From: Siphonodentalium dalli
Taxonomy: Eukaryota > Mollusca > Scaphopoda > Gadilida > Siphonodentaliidae
DNA length: 64,000 nt
Reading direction: 5' to 3'
NCBI GenBank assembly: GCA_032622095.1
Contig: CP136066.1
Location: forward strand, 232,134,961 to 232,198,960
Numbering within the stretch: position 1 is the stretch's first letter; every line of letters starts with the position of its first letter. Positions 1-13,300 of the stretch are shown here, piece after piece. Below the pieces are notes generated by a model. The model had not been told where the DNA came from. It saw only the letters and a program-made list of their open reading frames with translations, and did not search any database. The position numbers were made by a program, and so were the translations under genes.

Positions 1-125
1 ATCAGCGTCACGACTGTCTAATGTTTCCATGAGAATCGTCAGTATAGAAGTGTTAGCTGACGATTCTTGCAGCATGTCGTGTTGTGGGTTGAAGTCTGTT
101 GGAATTGATCTCCAGCACAGATCAC
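1..125 (-). CDS. Partial internal exon of an unrecognised minus-strand gene (runs off the window)
   Basis: Reading the minus strand, a pyrimidine-rich tract ending in CAG precedes position 125, and the sequence is then open to the window edge: two bases completing a codon plus 41 codons (peptide DLCWRSIPTDFNP... ending METLDSRDAD). The two-base start phase exactly accepts the single base left by the exon at 5225-5265, so the join reads through as ...SLDA-R-DLCW. I do not recognise the family; the peptide is polar, without membrane segments or a known motif. It is the most 3' exon visible, and the gene continues outside the window. Support is open frame, splice acceptor and phase continuity over three consecutive exons; no homology was computed. 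Confidence 0.7.
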
Positions 126-3100
126 CTGAAATATAGAAACAGACGTCAGAATATTTAAAACAAGTCAGGAATATCTATATAATCATGTTCTATATAATTA
201 TTTAATAAAGTATTAGATATTTAACCGTTCACATATAATCTATCATTAACATCATCAAGTGATGCAGCCTCATATCCGCTTAATGTTAAAATAACACACA
301 CGGCTGCAATGTTTCATGTAATAATAAAGCTGTTCAAAATATCAGGCACAAAAAAAGTAAGAAAAATTAATTTGGAGAAAAATATGGTTTTTTTTTCAAA
401 TTTATTTTATTTTATTTTTTTCAAATTTTTTTTTTATTTACTAACGCGGTATTTTTTTTACCAACTTGTCAGTAAGTTTTGATCATTAAATCCAAAATAA
501 CTAAACTCTTAACAATATATCTGTGATATGTGAAGAGTGACTATCATGTAACATAGAGACATAAAACATTGAAGTAAATGATTCTCTGATCCTCAGTCTG
601 CTGTAATTATTAAAACTCCACAACAATTTAAAGGCCCTGGCAGCTGGACTGGAAAAAATTAAGGTTCGCATGTTAAAATGGAGAGATGTCAATTTATAGA
701 CAACAATAACAAATGATTTTGACTAAAACAGACTTCATTAAATGGCTGGTTTCTAACTTATCCGTGATGAAGCATAATGTCTTTATAGTTTTATGCTGTT
801 TATTCACACGTATTAGCCAAAAAACATAAAGAATTATAGACCATTTATTATTTATCCATGTTGCATTTTAAAGTCTTTAATGTGAGGAACTCAACAAGCC
901 TTAAATAGACAGGAATTCTTGGTATTATTTGGTTATTTTTCCCATGGATTTTAAGCACATTTGTTGAACACCTGCATCATGACTCTCAGTGAATTCATGT
1001 TCATTTCATCTTTGGTGGAGACGGACCGTGTTAGTTTCCAGTCTGACACCGTGTAACTTTCAGTGCTAACACCTGCTTCCTGTGAAGACTTCAGATAGAA
1101 AAACTGGGGCACCATTAATCCTTACACTTTGTATGATGTTGAGAAATTTGCTGCCAACCAGGGGAGGGGATGGTGGGGGGGTGCAAGAAAAAAAACTCCA
1201 GGATACAAGGTTGAAATTTTTTTATTTTTTATTTTTTTGGGACCCACCATCCTGAGAACGCATATATTTTCCTGTCTGATCTCAGACACCCACCCCTCCA
1301 ACACAAGTTTTTTCAAGGGCAAATGGGTACCCACCCTCAAAGTTTAATAAAAAAAACAGTGAAATTAGCAGGATAAGGCAAACAAAAGGTGTGAAATATT
1401 ATAAATAATTAACCATCCGGATATAATGTCACTCATGTTATCTCAATGAAAGGCACCAGAAATCTCAGAAAATCACAAAACCCTCTTTATAATAATTTTA
1501 TTTAATAAACTTGTGAAATAATTCAGGTTCCATACCATAGGTTACCCACACCAGTACATATTATGCAACAGAGAAGTGTTGAGAGCAGCATAATGTAAGT
1601 AGGTCCATATATAACCCTTCCTGAAATTTTGTGAAAACCCTGTACCAATGCATTCTCTTATATATGCAAGTTGCCCATAGGGAGCCTCGCATATATAAGT
1701 GAATACATTTACCTAACAATATTAACCTTGACCTTGTAAGCCAGTTCATTCTCTTATATATGTGAGTGATTCACCTATATAAGAGAATGCACTGGCACAA
1801 GATCTGTAATGCTGCACCAGCCCAGTTCCCATCATGAGGGTTAAGGACGGACCATGAGGGCTGTGTAGGTTTGGATGGGGGAGGGGTGGCAGTGGATCGC
1901 ATTAGTAGCCCGTGTGGCAGAAACAGTAATCTCAAAATAAAATGTTATCATCTTAAAGTTGAATACTTGTTTTGTAATGTTATGTTTAATCACTCAGCTT
2001 TTAATTATATCGGTCAGCGCCACAAATCCACGCTCCCATCTACCTAATGATGAACATCATACGATGATACCAAAAATATGTATCTTATAATACTCATAAG
2101 AGTTAAATCACCAGAAGAATTAAATAAGCTGATATTGGCATCACATGGATAATTGAAGATCAAAACCAAAAATTAAAACCTATAAGAAATAACTTTTTTC
2201 AGGGCAATTTTATCCTCGTAAAAAGCGGGACCCACTCCATATTGTTTAATTAAGGAACAAATATTGTGTAAATATTGAAACTAAGAGCCCCCTTCTCTTG
2301 ATTAATGCTATTTAGGTCCAGTTTTATAAGCCTGAACATTTGGACATTTAAAATATTTTAAGTAGTCAGAATTCCCAACACCCCACACCCCTCCCCCGGT
2401 GCCAACGTCCAAGTGAAAATCAACAGTAATAAGCCCAAGCCTGGATATAGTGTGTCTGATATTTGCAGAATGAGGTCACCAGAGTTGTATCTGTTAAAAT
2501 GTGTATGTGTTTATATACACAAAGGTGCAAACTGTATGTGACATGTTTTTCTGTAATTAATACATGCACATATGTGGAATCTAGATATTGAGTTTTGTGA
2601 TTCTACAACCCTGATATATTGCCTTCCAGCTGTTGAAAACTTTCACTATTTAACCCTCGGACACGTATTGTTTGAACATCATCTAAAAGCTATTTGGGCA
2701 AAAAGTTCCAACTCTCTATATGCCATAAATCAAGTAATGAATTTCCTTCCTATTGACTGTCTCTGTATGCTGTATTTCACTTTAGTTCCCATATCCTCTG
2801 TTGAATTGAGCTATGGGGGAATGATGGTACCCACAAACAAGTTGTTGTTCTACAGAGAGTTCTTTAGACAATCGAAGAATTCACCTGCTCTCACATGTCA
2901 CATGACAGGATTCATTATGATTATTGATATAATCAATATCAATACTTATAATTTTATATGTTTATATGCCTGTCCCAGGTGGGACTAAAGTATACCTCTC
3001 ATATTGAAAATGTTCTAAGTGGAAAAAGGGGGATAACTCCACACACACAAAAGTCGGACAGACCTCACAATCGCAGGTGCACAGGTTTCCATGGTACTTG

Positions 3101-3283
3101 ACATCTGTGTCAAGTTTAAAAACAATTGAACCAAAAATGTACGAATAAAAGCTCGAACAAAGGTATACCACTGCATTGAACATTTTCTATGTTAACAAAG
3201 GGAGATAACTCACCACACAAAAAAGTCAAACAGACCTCATAATCGCATAGAAAAAGATAGAAAGAGAAAATAATTAGTTATAA
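126..3283. other. Intronic / intergenic AT-rich DNA
   Basis: No gene seen. Contains T-rich homopolymer tracts near 387-460, a fold-back repeat at 1627-1800, and from about 2975 to 3245 a repeat-family fragment ('ggataactcc ... cagacctcataatcgca') that recurs near 10380 and 44900. A 138-codon plus-strand open frame at 2572-2988 has no recognisable motif and AT-rich composition; I do not call it. Confidence 0.6.
1627..1800. repeat. Fold-back short interspersed repeat (family with copies near 43.9 and 63.7 kb)
   Basis: Contains hairpin-forming halves built on 'ttctcttatatatg' and its complement 'catatataagagaa'. Related copies with the same 'gagaatgca(c/g)tgg' edge occur at about 43840-43990 and 63696-63800, the last sharing the trailing 'aggatctgtaatgct'. 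This is the pattern of a non-autonomous inverted-repeat element (MITE-like). No transposase is associated. Confidence 0.55.
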
Positions 3284-4595
3284 TTAGACTGTACTAAATA
3301 CTCATTGATGTGTAGTCCCAATAGTTAGACCGTACTAAATACTCATTGACGAGTAGTCCCAATAGTTAGACTGTACTAAATACTCATTGATGTGTAGTCC
3401 CAATAGTTAGACTGTACAAAATACTCATTGACGAGTAGTCCCAATAGTTAGACTGTACTAAATACTCATTGATGTGTAGTCCCAATAGTTAGACTGTACT
3501 AAATACTCATTGATGTGTAGTCCCAATAGTTAGACTGTACTAAATACTCATTGACGAGTAGTCCCAATAGTTAGACTGTACAAAATACTCATTGACGAGT
3601 AGTCCCAATAGTTAGACTGTACTAAATACTCATTGACGAGTAGTCCCAATAGTTAGACTGTACTAAATACTCATTGATGTGTAGTCCCAATAGTTAGACT
3701 GTACTAACTACTCATTGACGAGTAGTCCCAATAGTTAGACTGTACTAAATACTCATTGACGAGTAGTCCCAATAGTTAGACTGTACTAAATACTCATTGA
3801 CGAGTAGTCCCAATAGTTAGACTGTACAAAATACTCATTGACGAGTAGTCCCAATAGTTAGACTGTACTAAATACTCATTGATGTGTAGTCCCAATAGTT
3901 AGACTGTACAAAATACTCATTGACGAGTAGTCCCAATAGTTAGACTGTACTAAATACTCATTGATGTGTAGTCCCAATAGTTAGACTGTACTAAATACTC
4001 ATTGACGAGTAGTCCCAATAGTTAGACCGTACTAAATACTCATTGATGTGTAGTCCCAATAGTTAGACTGTACTAAATACTCATTGACGAGTAGTCCCAA
4101 TAGTTAGACCGTACTAAATACTCATTGATGTGTAGTCCCAATAGTTAGACTGTACTAACTACTCATTGACGAGTAGTCCCAATAGTTAGACCGTACTAAA
4201 TACTCATTGATGTGTAGTCCCAATAGTTAGACTGTACTAAATACTCATTGACGAGTAGTCCCAATAGTTAGACCGTACTAAATACTCATTGATGTGTAGT
4301 CCCAATAGTTAGACTGTACTAACTACTCATTGACGAGTAGTCCCAATAGTTAGACTGTACTAAATACTCATTGACGAGTAGTCCCAATAGTTAGACTGTA
4401 CTAAATACTCATTGACGAGTAGTCCCAATAGTTAGACTGTACTAAATACTCATTGACGAGTAGTCCCAATAGTTAGACTGTACTAAATACTCATTGACGA
4501 GTAGTCCCAATAGTTAGACTGTACTAAATACTCATTGACGAGTAGTCCCAATAGTTAGACTGTACTAAATACTCATTGACGAGTAGTCCCAATAG
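3284..4595. repeat. Minisatellite, exactly 32 copies of a 41-bp unit
   Basis: The block is 1312 bp, which is 32 x 41. Units start TTAGACTGTA and end CCCAATAG. The main variation is at a six-base site reading either GACGAG or GATGTG; secondary variants are ACTG/ACCG, CTAAATA/CAAAATA and CTAACTA. The first part mixes the two types irregularly, the middle alternates them as ~82-bp dimers (the GATGTG partner usually with ACCG), and the last seven units all carry GACGAG. The unit has weak hairpin potential (ACTC...GAGT). It lies in an intron of the minus-strand gene. Confidence 0.97.
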
Positions 4596-5224
4596 GAAAT
4601 ATTCAGATTAAGTTCAACAAACCCGGAGATAGAAAGAGAAAATACCCAGAAAGAGAAAATAACATGAATGTTACACTACCGGAGATAGTCAGGGCCCCCC
4701 ATCGACTAGAATGACAACAACAGCATTTTTTTATAACTCAATGTGCAAACGCCTTGAAGTCTATATGAACTAATCTGAATGCGAGTCATATAGGGAACAT
4801 CCACACCAAATACTACAGATATGAACCCATTTAGTCTTATAGATCTGGAGAAGAAATTATTTTAAGAATTAATATGTAACGCAGGAGTTCTGGTTCTGAA
4901 TTCACAACTATTTGACCTGGTGACCTCATTTAAACAAATCTGAATGCAAGTACCTACAGAACATCCACACCAAATATCAACCCATTTGGTCTTATGGTTC
5001 TGAAGAAGACAATTCTTGACAGACGGACAGACTAATTACATTATATGTACCTTTTTTTTCAAACGGGCGTATAAAACACTCTAGCTCCCAAATTTACATA
5101 TTTTTATTTCAATGACCTTGTTAGAATGTTGAGAATTCATAGTTATAAGATCAGGGCAGTTTGGAATCAGTAAACAACCCATATGTTTCTTTTGATTGTG
5201 ACAGGTAATGTACCAACTACTTAC
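4596..5224. repeat. Diverged interspersed repeat, '~140-bp caaatctgaatgc' family
   Basis: Between about 4735 and 5040 there are two degenerate units containing 'acaaatctgaatgc(g/a)agt', 'acatccacaccaaata' and 'cttatggttctg'. The same family occurs at about 9000-9120, 14080-14400, 34680-35160, 36770-37200, 48660-49250 and 54020-54360. Ends of better copies carry a run of 'gacggac' and then 'tgatgactatagctcc'. It looks non-coding. From 5050 to 5224 nothing else is seen. Confidence 0.6.
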
Positions 5225-5265
5225 GTGCATCTAGTGACACCAATTCCTCCCACATCATGGACAAC
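5225..5265 (-). CDS. 41-nt micro-exon of the unrecognised minus-strand gene
   Basis: On the minus strand the exon lies between an acceptor (CCTTTTAG) and a consensus donor (GTAAGT). It holds one base completing a codon, 13 codons (LSMMWEELVSLDA) and one base carried onward. Only this phase is open, and it fits both neighbours: the exon at 7741-7850 leaves two bases and the exon at 1-125 needs two. Such agreement on both sides makes a real exon likely despite the small size. No family recognised. Confidence 0.7.
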
Positions 5266-5620
5266 CTAAAAGGTAATGGCATGATTATAAAATACAAATA
5301 TATAGTGTCAAATAGTAAGAGTGTTATTGTGTGCTTATTCATGTTGCTAGTTCTAAATATATTTAAAATATAGTCTAGACATGTTTTCACAAAATTATAC
5401 TTTTTATGGCATTTATGCAGAAAGGTATGCTGAACAAGATTAGCCACAGTGCCAGTCAGATATTTGTGTTCTTGACCTATAAAATTGAGAAACAAAATGG
5501 CCACCAGAATATCCTAAATTTTTAACAGCATACCGATTACCTCTGACCAGAAGCAAGTGAATGATATGCAAGCGATATTATGCACCACTAAATCATTAAC
5601 AAATGTTCACCATGTAAGAA

Positions 5621-5988
5621 ATTAAAGTGTCAATGACACTGTAGCTCAACTTGGAGAGGGGATAATTTAATGCATTACAGTTAATAGTGCGATTAGGAAA
5701 TCAGAAAGTGTCTGAGTATTCAATACTTTATTTTGTTTTTAATGGGAAACTTGGTATTTGTCTTTCCACTGCACCCTTCCACAATATTCATTCATAGAAC
5801 AAATTTACGGCTCCAATCTAGAGGTCACCCCAAAGATCCATGTGAAGTTTGGCGATGATCGGATGAGAGATCTGACCTGTAGGATGTGCTAACGAAAATT
5901 GTTGATGGACGCATGCTCAGACGGATGGACAACAGATGCCAACCCATGGCCATTGCTCAAACTTGACTTTGTCAAGTTGAGCTACAAA
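5621..5988. repeat. Short, array-free copy of the AGCTCAACTT-ended element
   Basis: Left part reads 'gtcaatgacactgtagctca' followed by 'acttgg'; right part has 'cccatggccattgctcaaac' and ends in 'aagttgagct'. The outermost AGCTCAACTT and AAGTTGAGCT are inverse complements, giving short terminal inverted repeats. Larger relatives in this window carry ~155-bp tandem arrays between the same ends; this copy has none, so it may be the ancestral or collapsed form. No ORF. Confidence 0.7.
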
Positions 5989-7740
5989 TGATAACCGTCA
6001 ATAAATTATTTGAAATGGTCGCAATACGAATGTCATGCTCACGCCAAAGGTGTTAATTTACTATGACCTCAACAAGATGTAGTTACATGCACCTGGATGT
6101 CGCTGAGAGTAACTAACATGTCAATTTCTGATAAGATATGAGTCACAATGAGACTAATTCCACAGACTTTAGTACACTGCATTCAGTAATGGGATGGTGG
6201 CCAAAACGGTGACAACTTATTGTCGATAAATGCTAACGCTGCTCAATTGCCAAAACATTTGGTCAAAATAGGCAACCCGATACGATGATGAAAACTGAAA
6301 AGATCATACAGTATTGATCTATTGGACGAAAACAATCTTTCTGGTTATTTTTGTGGAATGAGTATATTTCAATATTTCTATAATGAATTTAGACGATTTG
6401 ATGTAACTCATCAAACTCAACTCAATATTGTGGCATGTATGCTGACTTTCTGATGTTTACATATCCGACCTGGTAGCCAGCAAATGAAGTTGTGATCAGG
6501 GGTTGTAAATCGCCCCATTGCTTGACTGAATTTCCCGAGCAAGGTGGCCAATGTTTAATTTGTATATATTAATTTGCCATATGGCATATTTGGCACACAT
6601 TATTATACAGGAGAAAAAGCACAGTCCACTCGAAAACTTCCATATACAAAATGTAGTGTCTACAAGGCCACGTTTTTTGTGTTAACATTGCTTACAAGTT
6701 GAGGGACATAATTATTTAATAAGAAAGAAAATAATTATTTAATAAGGAATAAAATGAGTGGGGTGTTATTAAGTCTTGGGGAGGAGTGCAGGGGTATATC
6801 TATCAGCTCCCGGACTATTATATTAATATGGTCATCACAGTGGCATGATCTTTTGACATCTGGTGACATCATCAATGACAGAATCATATAACTTCCATGG
6901 GATTACCATTTCTCCCTTCCTATCATGATCAGACAAAAATGGAAAGTGAGTAGAAGGCTAAACTGTTACCTAGTAGGTACACTAGGACCCAAAATATTCT
7001 CTTTTAAATAATATTTTCCTGTAAAATACACATTAGAGTACATGAAAATACCAAAGAAGTTGATTTGTGAGGGTGCATGAGGGGTCCCTGACAGCCATGG
7101 TCTATATGTTCTGTGTGACTATTCGGGAGACTTCAGCGTGACCTTGAACTTACGAGTACCGCCATTTTGGGCTATGAGTTAAGTATTGACCACATATTTA
7201 TAATAATCTAATAACATATATATATCAGCTCTCTTTTGCTATGTCGATTCATTAAAAGTATGTTAAATCCGATATTCCAGCACAATTTTCATTATTTCGG
7301 TGGCCATTTTGAATTCAAGGACACCGACATCAACCTGGCATTGTGGCACATTTTGTTCAGCATTACCCAATTGTAATTCACCTGAGTTACAGCTTTTCCA
7401 CGAAACTGTAGTTAACACTATTTTCTAGGTCTGTTTTATGATAATTAACATCTCTTGCATGTTTACTCACAACATAATCGGTGACAACATTCTTACTCAT
7501 GGTTCTGTTTCATTAGGTGAGAAAAAATGTAGTTGACATCACAGAACCTCAGGACGATTAATCACATGATAACCCCATGATGGGGGAACAATTCACCCAT
7601 AACACCGAGACACATATAATATGTATATGCTCTCATATTATTTATATTCTTTTCTGTAAATAGCTTTCTGTATTTCTCAATATTCATATGAATCAGTGAG
7701 AATAAATCATCATCATGGTGAGCTTGTCTTACTGTCTCAC
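5989..7740. other. Intron, no gene seen
   Basis: AT-rich DNA between two exons of the minus-strand gene. I see no array, no clear transposon end and no supported coding segment. Confidence 0.5.
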
Positions 7741-7850
7741 CTGTATAATGATGCCATCCACACTGATATAGACCTGCTGCTTGTATCATCACTGCTATCA
7801 TCATATGTGGAAACTGTAGGCATATCATTTCCATCTATTTGGCACGCTCC
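7741..7850 (-). CDS. Internal exon of the unrecognised minus-strand gene
   Basis: Minus-strand acceptor TTTTTCATCATCCAG precedes position 850 of this kilobase and a GTGAGA donor follows position 7741. The 110-nt exon is open in one phase only: 36 codons starting GACQIDGNDMPT, then a Ser/Asp-rich run (STYDDSSDDTSSRS), then SISVWMASLY, with two bases (AG) carried into the micro-exon at 5225-5265 to form Arg. The acidic, serine-rich stretch may be a phosphorylated linker ahead of a folded part (VWMASLYRLSMMWEELV); that is inference. The exon requires phase 0 upstream, while the exon at 38524-38744 ends in phase 1, so at least one exon between them is not identified. Confidence 0.72.
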
Positions 7851-9400
7851 CTGGATGATGAAAAACAACAGATTAAATTCAAATTAGCATGACTTCTTGT
7901 CATCGTCTGGTTTTGAATCTAAACAAATTACCATCATAACAATTCATTCAATTTGTTGATTGTTTTATGAATTGCACATTGGCATTTCCCAAATTTACAT
8001 TACCAACATAAAGAATTTAGTTGCTAGATATTACATGCAACCTCTGATTGATAGATTCGCCACACAAAATCTGATCCCAGTTTGAAATCTGAAGTGTGAT
8101 TCATGCTGAGATTTACAGGATACTAATGAGATGATGTTCTTTCTGATACCTATGAACTAAACTCTCTATTTTGAGAATAAACAGTAAAGCATTTTATTAC
8201 TTGGTAAACAGATTTTTTGGTTCAAAGGTAGGAGAGGTGTGAGGAGAACAAAATAAAATAGGAATGAATTATTGTCAAAAAATTGCAAGGATCTTTATAT
8301 TTTTATTTAGAAATCAAGAGATGAATAAACAAACACAAATATTGCCAAGATTGGAGTTCATGTTGGTGACTGTTTTAAAGTCGGATAATCTGATTGTCAC
8401 CAGACTGTAAAGACAGAGAAGACTGGGACTCTGATGACTACAACAGTCAATACTTGACAAAAGTAGTTCTAAACATGGACATAGCTAGAGATTCTCAGAT
8501 GAGCAGGGCTCTTTATCTTGAAATTTCTGTTTGCACACAACTGACAAATTTCCAACCTCTTACCCTTTTTAAACAAGACAACCGGACCACAGAACTAAGT
8601 TCACAATATTTCTTTTGCACAGCCCTCTTTTACAACTGGTACCGGTACTTCAAGCTCCCAAATTTTAGAAACTTTCCAACCTGACATCCCCATAATGAAC
8701 TGTTGAACATTTGAACTAAGTAGGGGGTCAAAACTTCACTCTCTACCCATTGCCTCAAACATTGCCCCCCCCCCATACAAGGCAGCTTAGAAATCATTAG
8801 GAATCTATATATTATTTTACAAGTACAAAACAACATAGATACATGTAAGGTGGTGGGGAGAGTTAAATCTTTTATCGCTGCCCCTAATTGAACAAATGTG
8901 TATCCCCATCTATGAGATCCACGCATTCTCTAGAAATTACAAAGGGCAGATTTAAGAGTTGAAGTGAATTGATTTCCCTCAAAAGTTTCCTAAATAATGA
9001 CCACATTTGAACAAATTTGAGACGTGGTCACCCAAAGACTCTCCATACCAAATATAAGCTAAATCGGCTAAGTGGTTATTGGTTATTTGAAAAATCAGGG
9101 TATAATTTCACCTGAATAAGTAGTGGGGACCTCATTCTGATTAGGTCTCAACTGCTATGGGAGACCTAGGATCAGATTGAAGTTCCCCAGTTGAAGTTGG
9201 TGATGTGCACCCATTGGGCACTTCGATTAGGGGATATAGAAACTGAACAGAACAGAAAAAGTTACTAAACTAGAAATGGGCTTGTCCCAGATGGGACTAA
9301 GTAACACCCACCCCCGCATTCAAAATGTTATTCAAATGAAGTAGCCATTACCATATATTTAGCATTTAAATTATGTCAACAGGTAACCCTCACTCTAAAC
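7851..9400. other. Intron with repeat fragments
   Basis: Around 8390-8480 is a fragment ('actgggactctg...caacagtca') related to sequences near 34210 and 48490. A C10 run lies at 8765-8774. 8995-9120 belongs to the 'caaatctgaatgc'-type family, and about 9125-9240 matches the palindromic 'gttccccagttgaagttggt' family expanded at 35160-36300. No gene seen. Confidence 0.5.
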
Positions 9401-9408
9401 CCCCTAAC

Positions 9409-10327
9409 CAGTGTTCACGCTGGCGGTAGCCATTTTAGCCATTGGCGAAAATAAATTGTAAATGGCGAAAAAAAATGACCAAATGGCGAAAAAAGTGGCT
9501 AAACTAATTTCCTACCAAATGTGTCCATCTGGACATGGTGGCGATTATAAACACACCAGCAGTCATCGGTCTAATTACATCACGCGCAGCTGACATCCGT
9601 ACAACAAAAGCGTCAGCACCCCGTGTATGTAATACGACCCGATGTGCTTGGAGCAATTTGTAATAGGTGTACATTGGTGTTGATTTCATGCAGTGTCAAT
9701 GGCAGACTCTTTGTGCTGTAATAAACGCAACTTTTGAGTGGGGATCAGGGAAAGATGCTTTAAGTGACGGAGGTTTTTATTGCGAGTCAAATTTCCAAAA
9801 TTCATTTCTTTCATTTGCAGTTTGATCCGTATTAATTAATTCCAACTTTAAAAAAAAAGATCGATCTTTCCAACTAGCCGAGATTAAAATTCTCCAAATT
9901 GCGTACTCGCCAGGGTATAATATTTCGCCGCGGATTGAACAGATATGCACCAGATACGCATAGGCATAGATAAAACTATGCACACATGCACTCGGGAATA
10001 AATAAAACTTCAGGTCTCGTTCAGATATCATATTGCATATTTTCGCTATATGTTAATACACCGCAATTTGTTTTTATTTGCGACGGTCAAAAAAACTTTC
10101 ATTGTATATGCAATCGTTTGGCAGGATGTTATTGTTATTTACATGTACTCGTGTTGCTCATATTACATTGTTATTGTTTTATTTTGTCAATAAAATGTAA
10201 TATACGTTCCATTTATCTCAAAATATGTTTTCAAACAAGTGGCTAAGGTAAATTCAAAGTGGCTAAAAAAATTTGGCATTTGGCTAAAATAATGGCTAAA
10301 GGAATTTCTGGGCCAGCGTGAACACTG
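9409..10327. mobile_element. Non-autonomous hAT-type DNA transposon, 919 bp, with 8-bp target duplication
   Basis: The ends are perfect inverted repeats: CAGTGTTCACGCTGGC at 9409 and GCCAGCGTGAACACTG ending at 10327. Flanking octamers CCCCTAAC (9401-9408) and CACCTAAC (10328-10335) agree at 7 of 8 positions. An 8-bp duplication and CAGTG start are hallmarks of the hAT superfamily. Subterminal regions carry repeated 'atggcgaaa' on the left and 'gtggctaaa' on the right, possibly transposase-binding repeats. The interior has only short open frames without transposase motifs, so the element depends on a relative elsewhere. Confidence 0.88.
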
Positions 10328-10379
10328 CACCTAACTCTAACCCCTAACTCTTGTCCTAAATTTATTGACTGAATAAAAG

Positions 10380-13300
10380 TTTGGACAAAATTATGGATGT
10401 TGCAAAAAATTTTCTAAGCGAAAAAAGGGGGATAACTCCATCAAAAAATGTCGGACAGAGATCATAATCGCAGGTGCACATGTTCTTATGGTACTAAATA
10501 TCTGTGCAAAGTTTAAAAAAAATTGACCTAAAATGTAGGAATAAAAGCTCGGACAAAATTATACATGTTGCGAAAAATTTCTAAGTTGAAAAAGGGGGAT
10601 AACTCCACCAAAATGAAATTGTCAATGACACTGTAGCTCAACTTGGAAAGGGAATAATTTAATGTATTACAGTCAATGGAGCGATTAGGAATGTGGAAAG
10701 TTGAATGTCTAATACTAGTTAAAAGACATGAAGAGAAAAGTAAAATCCAAGATGGCTGCTGGCGGCCATGTTTTCGGCCGAATGACCCCAAAATGAGTCC
10801 TTCCCATCTACATGTCATCGTTAACATCCATGACAAATTTTATGACGATCAGACTAAAGGTACGACCTGTAGCCCATGCTAAAGAATTAAGTCATACAAA
10901 GAGTAAAATCCAAGTTGGCTGCTGGCGGCCATGTTTTTTGGCCGAATGACCCAAAATGACTCGTTCCCATCCACATGTCATTATTAACATTCATGACAAA
11001 TTTTATGATGATCAGACTAAAGGTACAACCTGTAGCTCGTGCTAAAGGATTTAGTCATACAAAGAGTAAAATCCAAGATGGCTGCTGGCGACCATGTTTT
11101 TTGGCCGAATGACCCCAAAATGACTCATTCCCATCTACATGTCATTGTTGACATCCATGACAAATTTTATGATGATCAGACTAAAGGTACGACCTGCAGC
11201 CCGTGCTAAATAATTTAGTCATCCAAGATGGCTGCTGGCGGCCATGTTTTTTGGCCGAATGACCCCAAAATTACTCATTCCCATCTACATGTCAATATTA
11301 TCATCCATGACAAATTTCATGATGATCAGACGAACAGTACGACCTGTGGCCCGCGCTAATGGATTAAATTTTGAAATCCAAGATGGCCGCTGGCGGCCAT
11401 GTTTTTTGTCCAAATGACCCCAAAATGACTCGTTCCCATCTACATTCCAATTTCAACAGCCATGACAAATTTTATGATGATCAGAGTAAAGGTACGACCT
11501 GTAGCCCGTGCTAAAGGATTTAGTCATACAAAGAGTAAAATCCAAGATGGCTGCTGGCGGCCATGTTTTTAGGCCGAATGACCCCAATATGACTCGTTCC
11601 CATCTACATGTCATTATTAACATTCTTGACAAATTTTATGATGATCAGACAAAAAGTAGGACCTGTAGCCCGTGCTAAAGGATTTAGTCATACAAAGAGT
11701 AAAATCCAAGATGGCTGCTGGCGACCATGTTTTTTGGCCGAATGACCCCAAAATAATTACTCGTTCCCACATACATGACATTGTTAATATCCATGACAAA
11801 TGTTATGATGATCAGACAAAAGGTACGACCTGCAGCCCGTGCTGAAAAATTTAGTCATACAAAGAGTAAAATCCAAGATGGCTGCTGGCGGCCATGTTTT
11901 TTGGCAGAATGACCCCAAAATTACTCGTTCCCATCTACATGTCAATATTATCATCCATGACAAATTTCATGATGATCAGACTAACAGTACGACCTGTGGC
12001 CCGTGCTAATGGATTAAATTTTGAAATCCAAGATGGCCGCTGGCGGCCATGTTTTTTGTCCGAATGACCCCAAAATGACTCGTTCCCATCTACATTCCAA
12101 TTTCAATAGCCATGACGAATTTTATGATGATCGGAATAAAGGTACGACCTGTAGCCCGTGCTAAAGGATTTAGTCATACAAAGAGTAAAATCCAAGATGG
12201 CTGCTGGCGGCCATGTTTTTGGGCCAAATGACCCCAAAATTACTCGTTCCCATCTACATGTCAATATTAACATCCATGACAAATTTGATGATGATCAGAC
12301 TAAAGGTACGACCTGTAGCCCGTGCTAAAGAATTTAGTCATACAAAGAGTAAAATCCAAGATGGCTGCTGGCGGCCATGTTTTTAGGCCGAATGACCCCA
12401 AAATTACTCGTTCCCATCTACATGTCAATATTTCATGATGATCAGACGAACAGTACGACCTGTGGCCCGTGCTAATGGATTGAATTTTGAAATCCAAGAT
12501 GGCCACTGGCGGCCATTGTTTTTTGTCCGAATGACCCCAAAATGACTCGTTCCCATCTACATTCCAATTTCAACAGCCATGACAAATTTTATGATGATCG
12601 GACTAAAGGTACGACCTGTAGCCCGTGCTAAATCAGTCATACAAAGAGTATAATCAAAGATGCCTGCTGGCGGCCATGTTTTTTGACCGAACGACCCCAA
12701 AATGACTCGTTCCCATCTACATGTTATTATCAACATTCATGACAAATTTTATGATGATCAGACTAAAGGTACGACCTGTAGCCCGTGCTAAAGGATTTAG
12801 TCATACAAAGAGTAAAATCCAAGATGGCTGCTGGTGGCCATGTTTTTGGGCCAAATGACCCCAAAATTACTCGTTCCCATCTACATGTCAATATTAACAT
12901 CCATGACAAATTTGATGATGATCAGACGAACAGTACGACCTGTGGCCCGTGCTAATGGATTGAATTTTGAAATCCAAGATGGCCGCTGGCGGCCATGTTT
13001 TTTGTCCGAATGACCCCAAAATGACTCGTTCCCATCTACATTCCAATTTCAACAGCCATGACAAATTTTATGATGATCAGACTAAAAGTACGACCTGTAG
13101 CCCGTGCTAAAGAATTTAGTCATACAAAGAGTAAAATCCAAGATGGCTGCTGGCGGCCATGTTTTTGGGCCAAATGACCCCAAAATTACTCGTTCACATC
13201 TACATGTCAATATTAATATCCATGACAAATTTCATGACGATCAGACAATCAGTACGCCCTGTAGCCCGTGCTAATGGATTGAATTTTGAAATGCAAGATG

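Noticed and set aside
2572-2988. 138-codon plus-strand open frame
   Set aside because: Longest ORF in the first 10 kb but with no motif, AT-rich composition, no splice or promoter support, and it lies on the strand opposite the supported exons.
3284-4595. CRISPR-like array
   Set aside because: Units are contiguous with no unique spacers; it is a simple tandem minisatellite in eukaryotic DNA.
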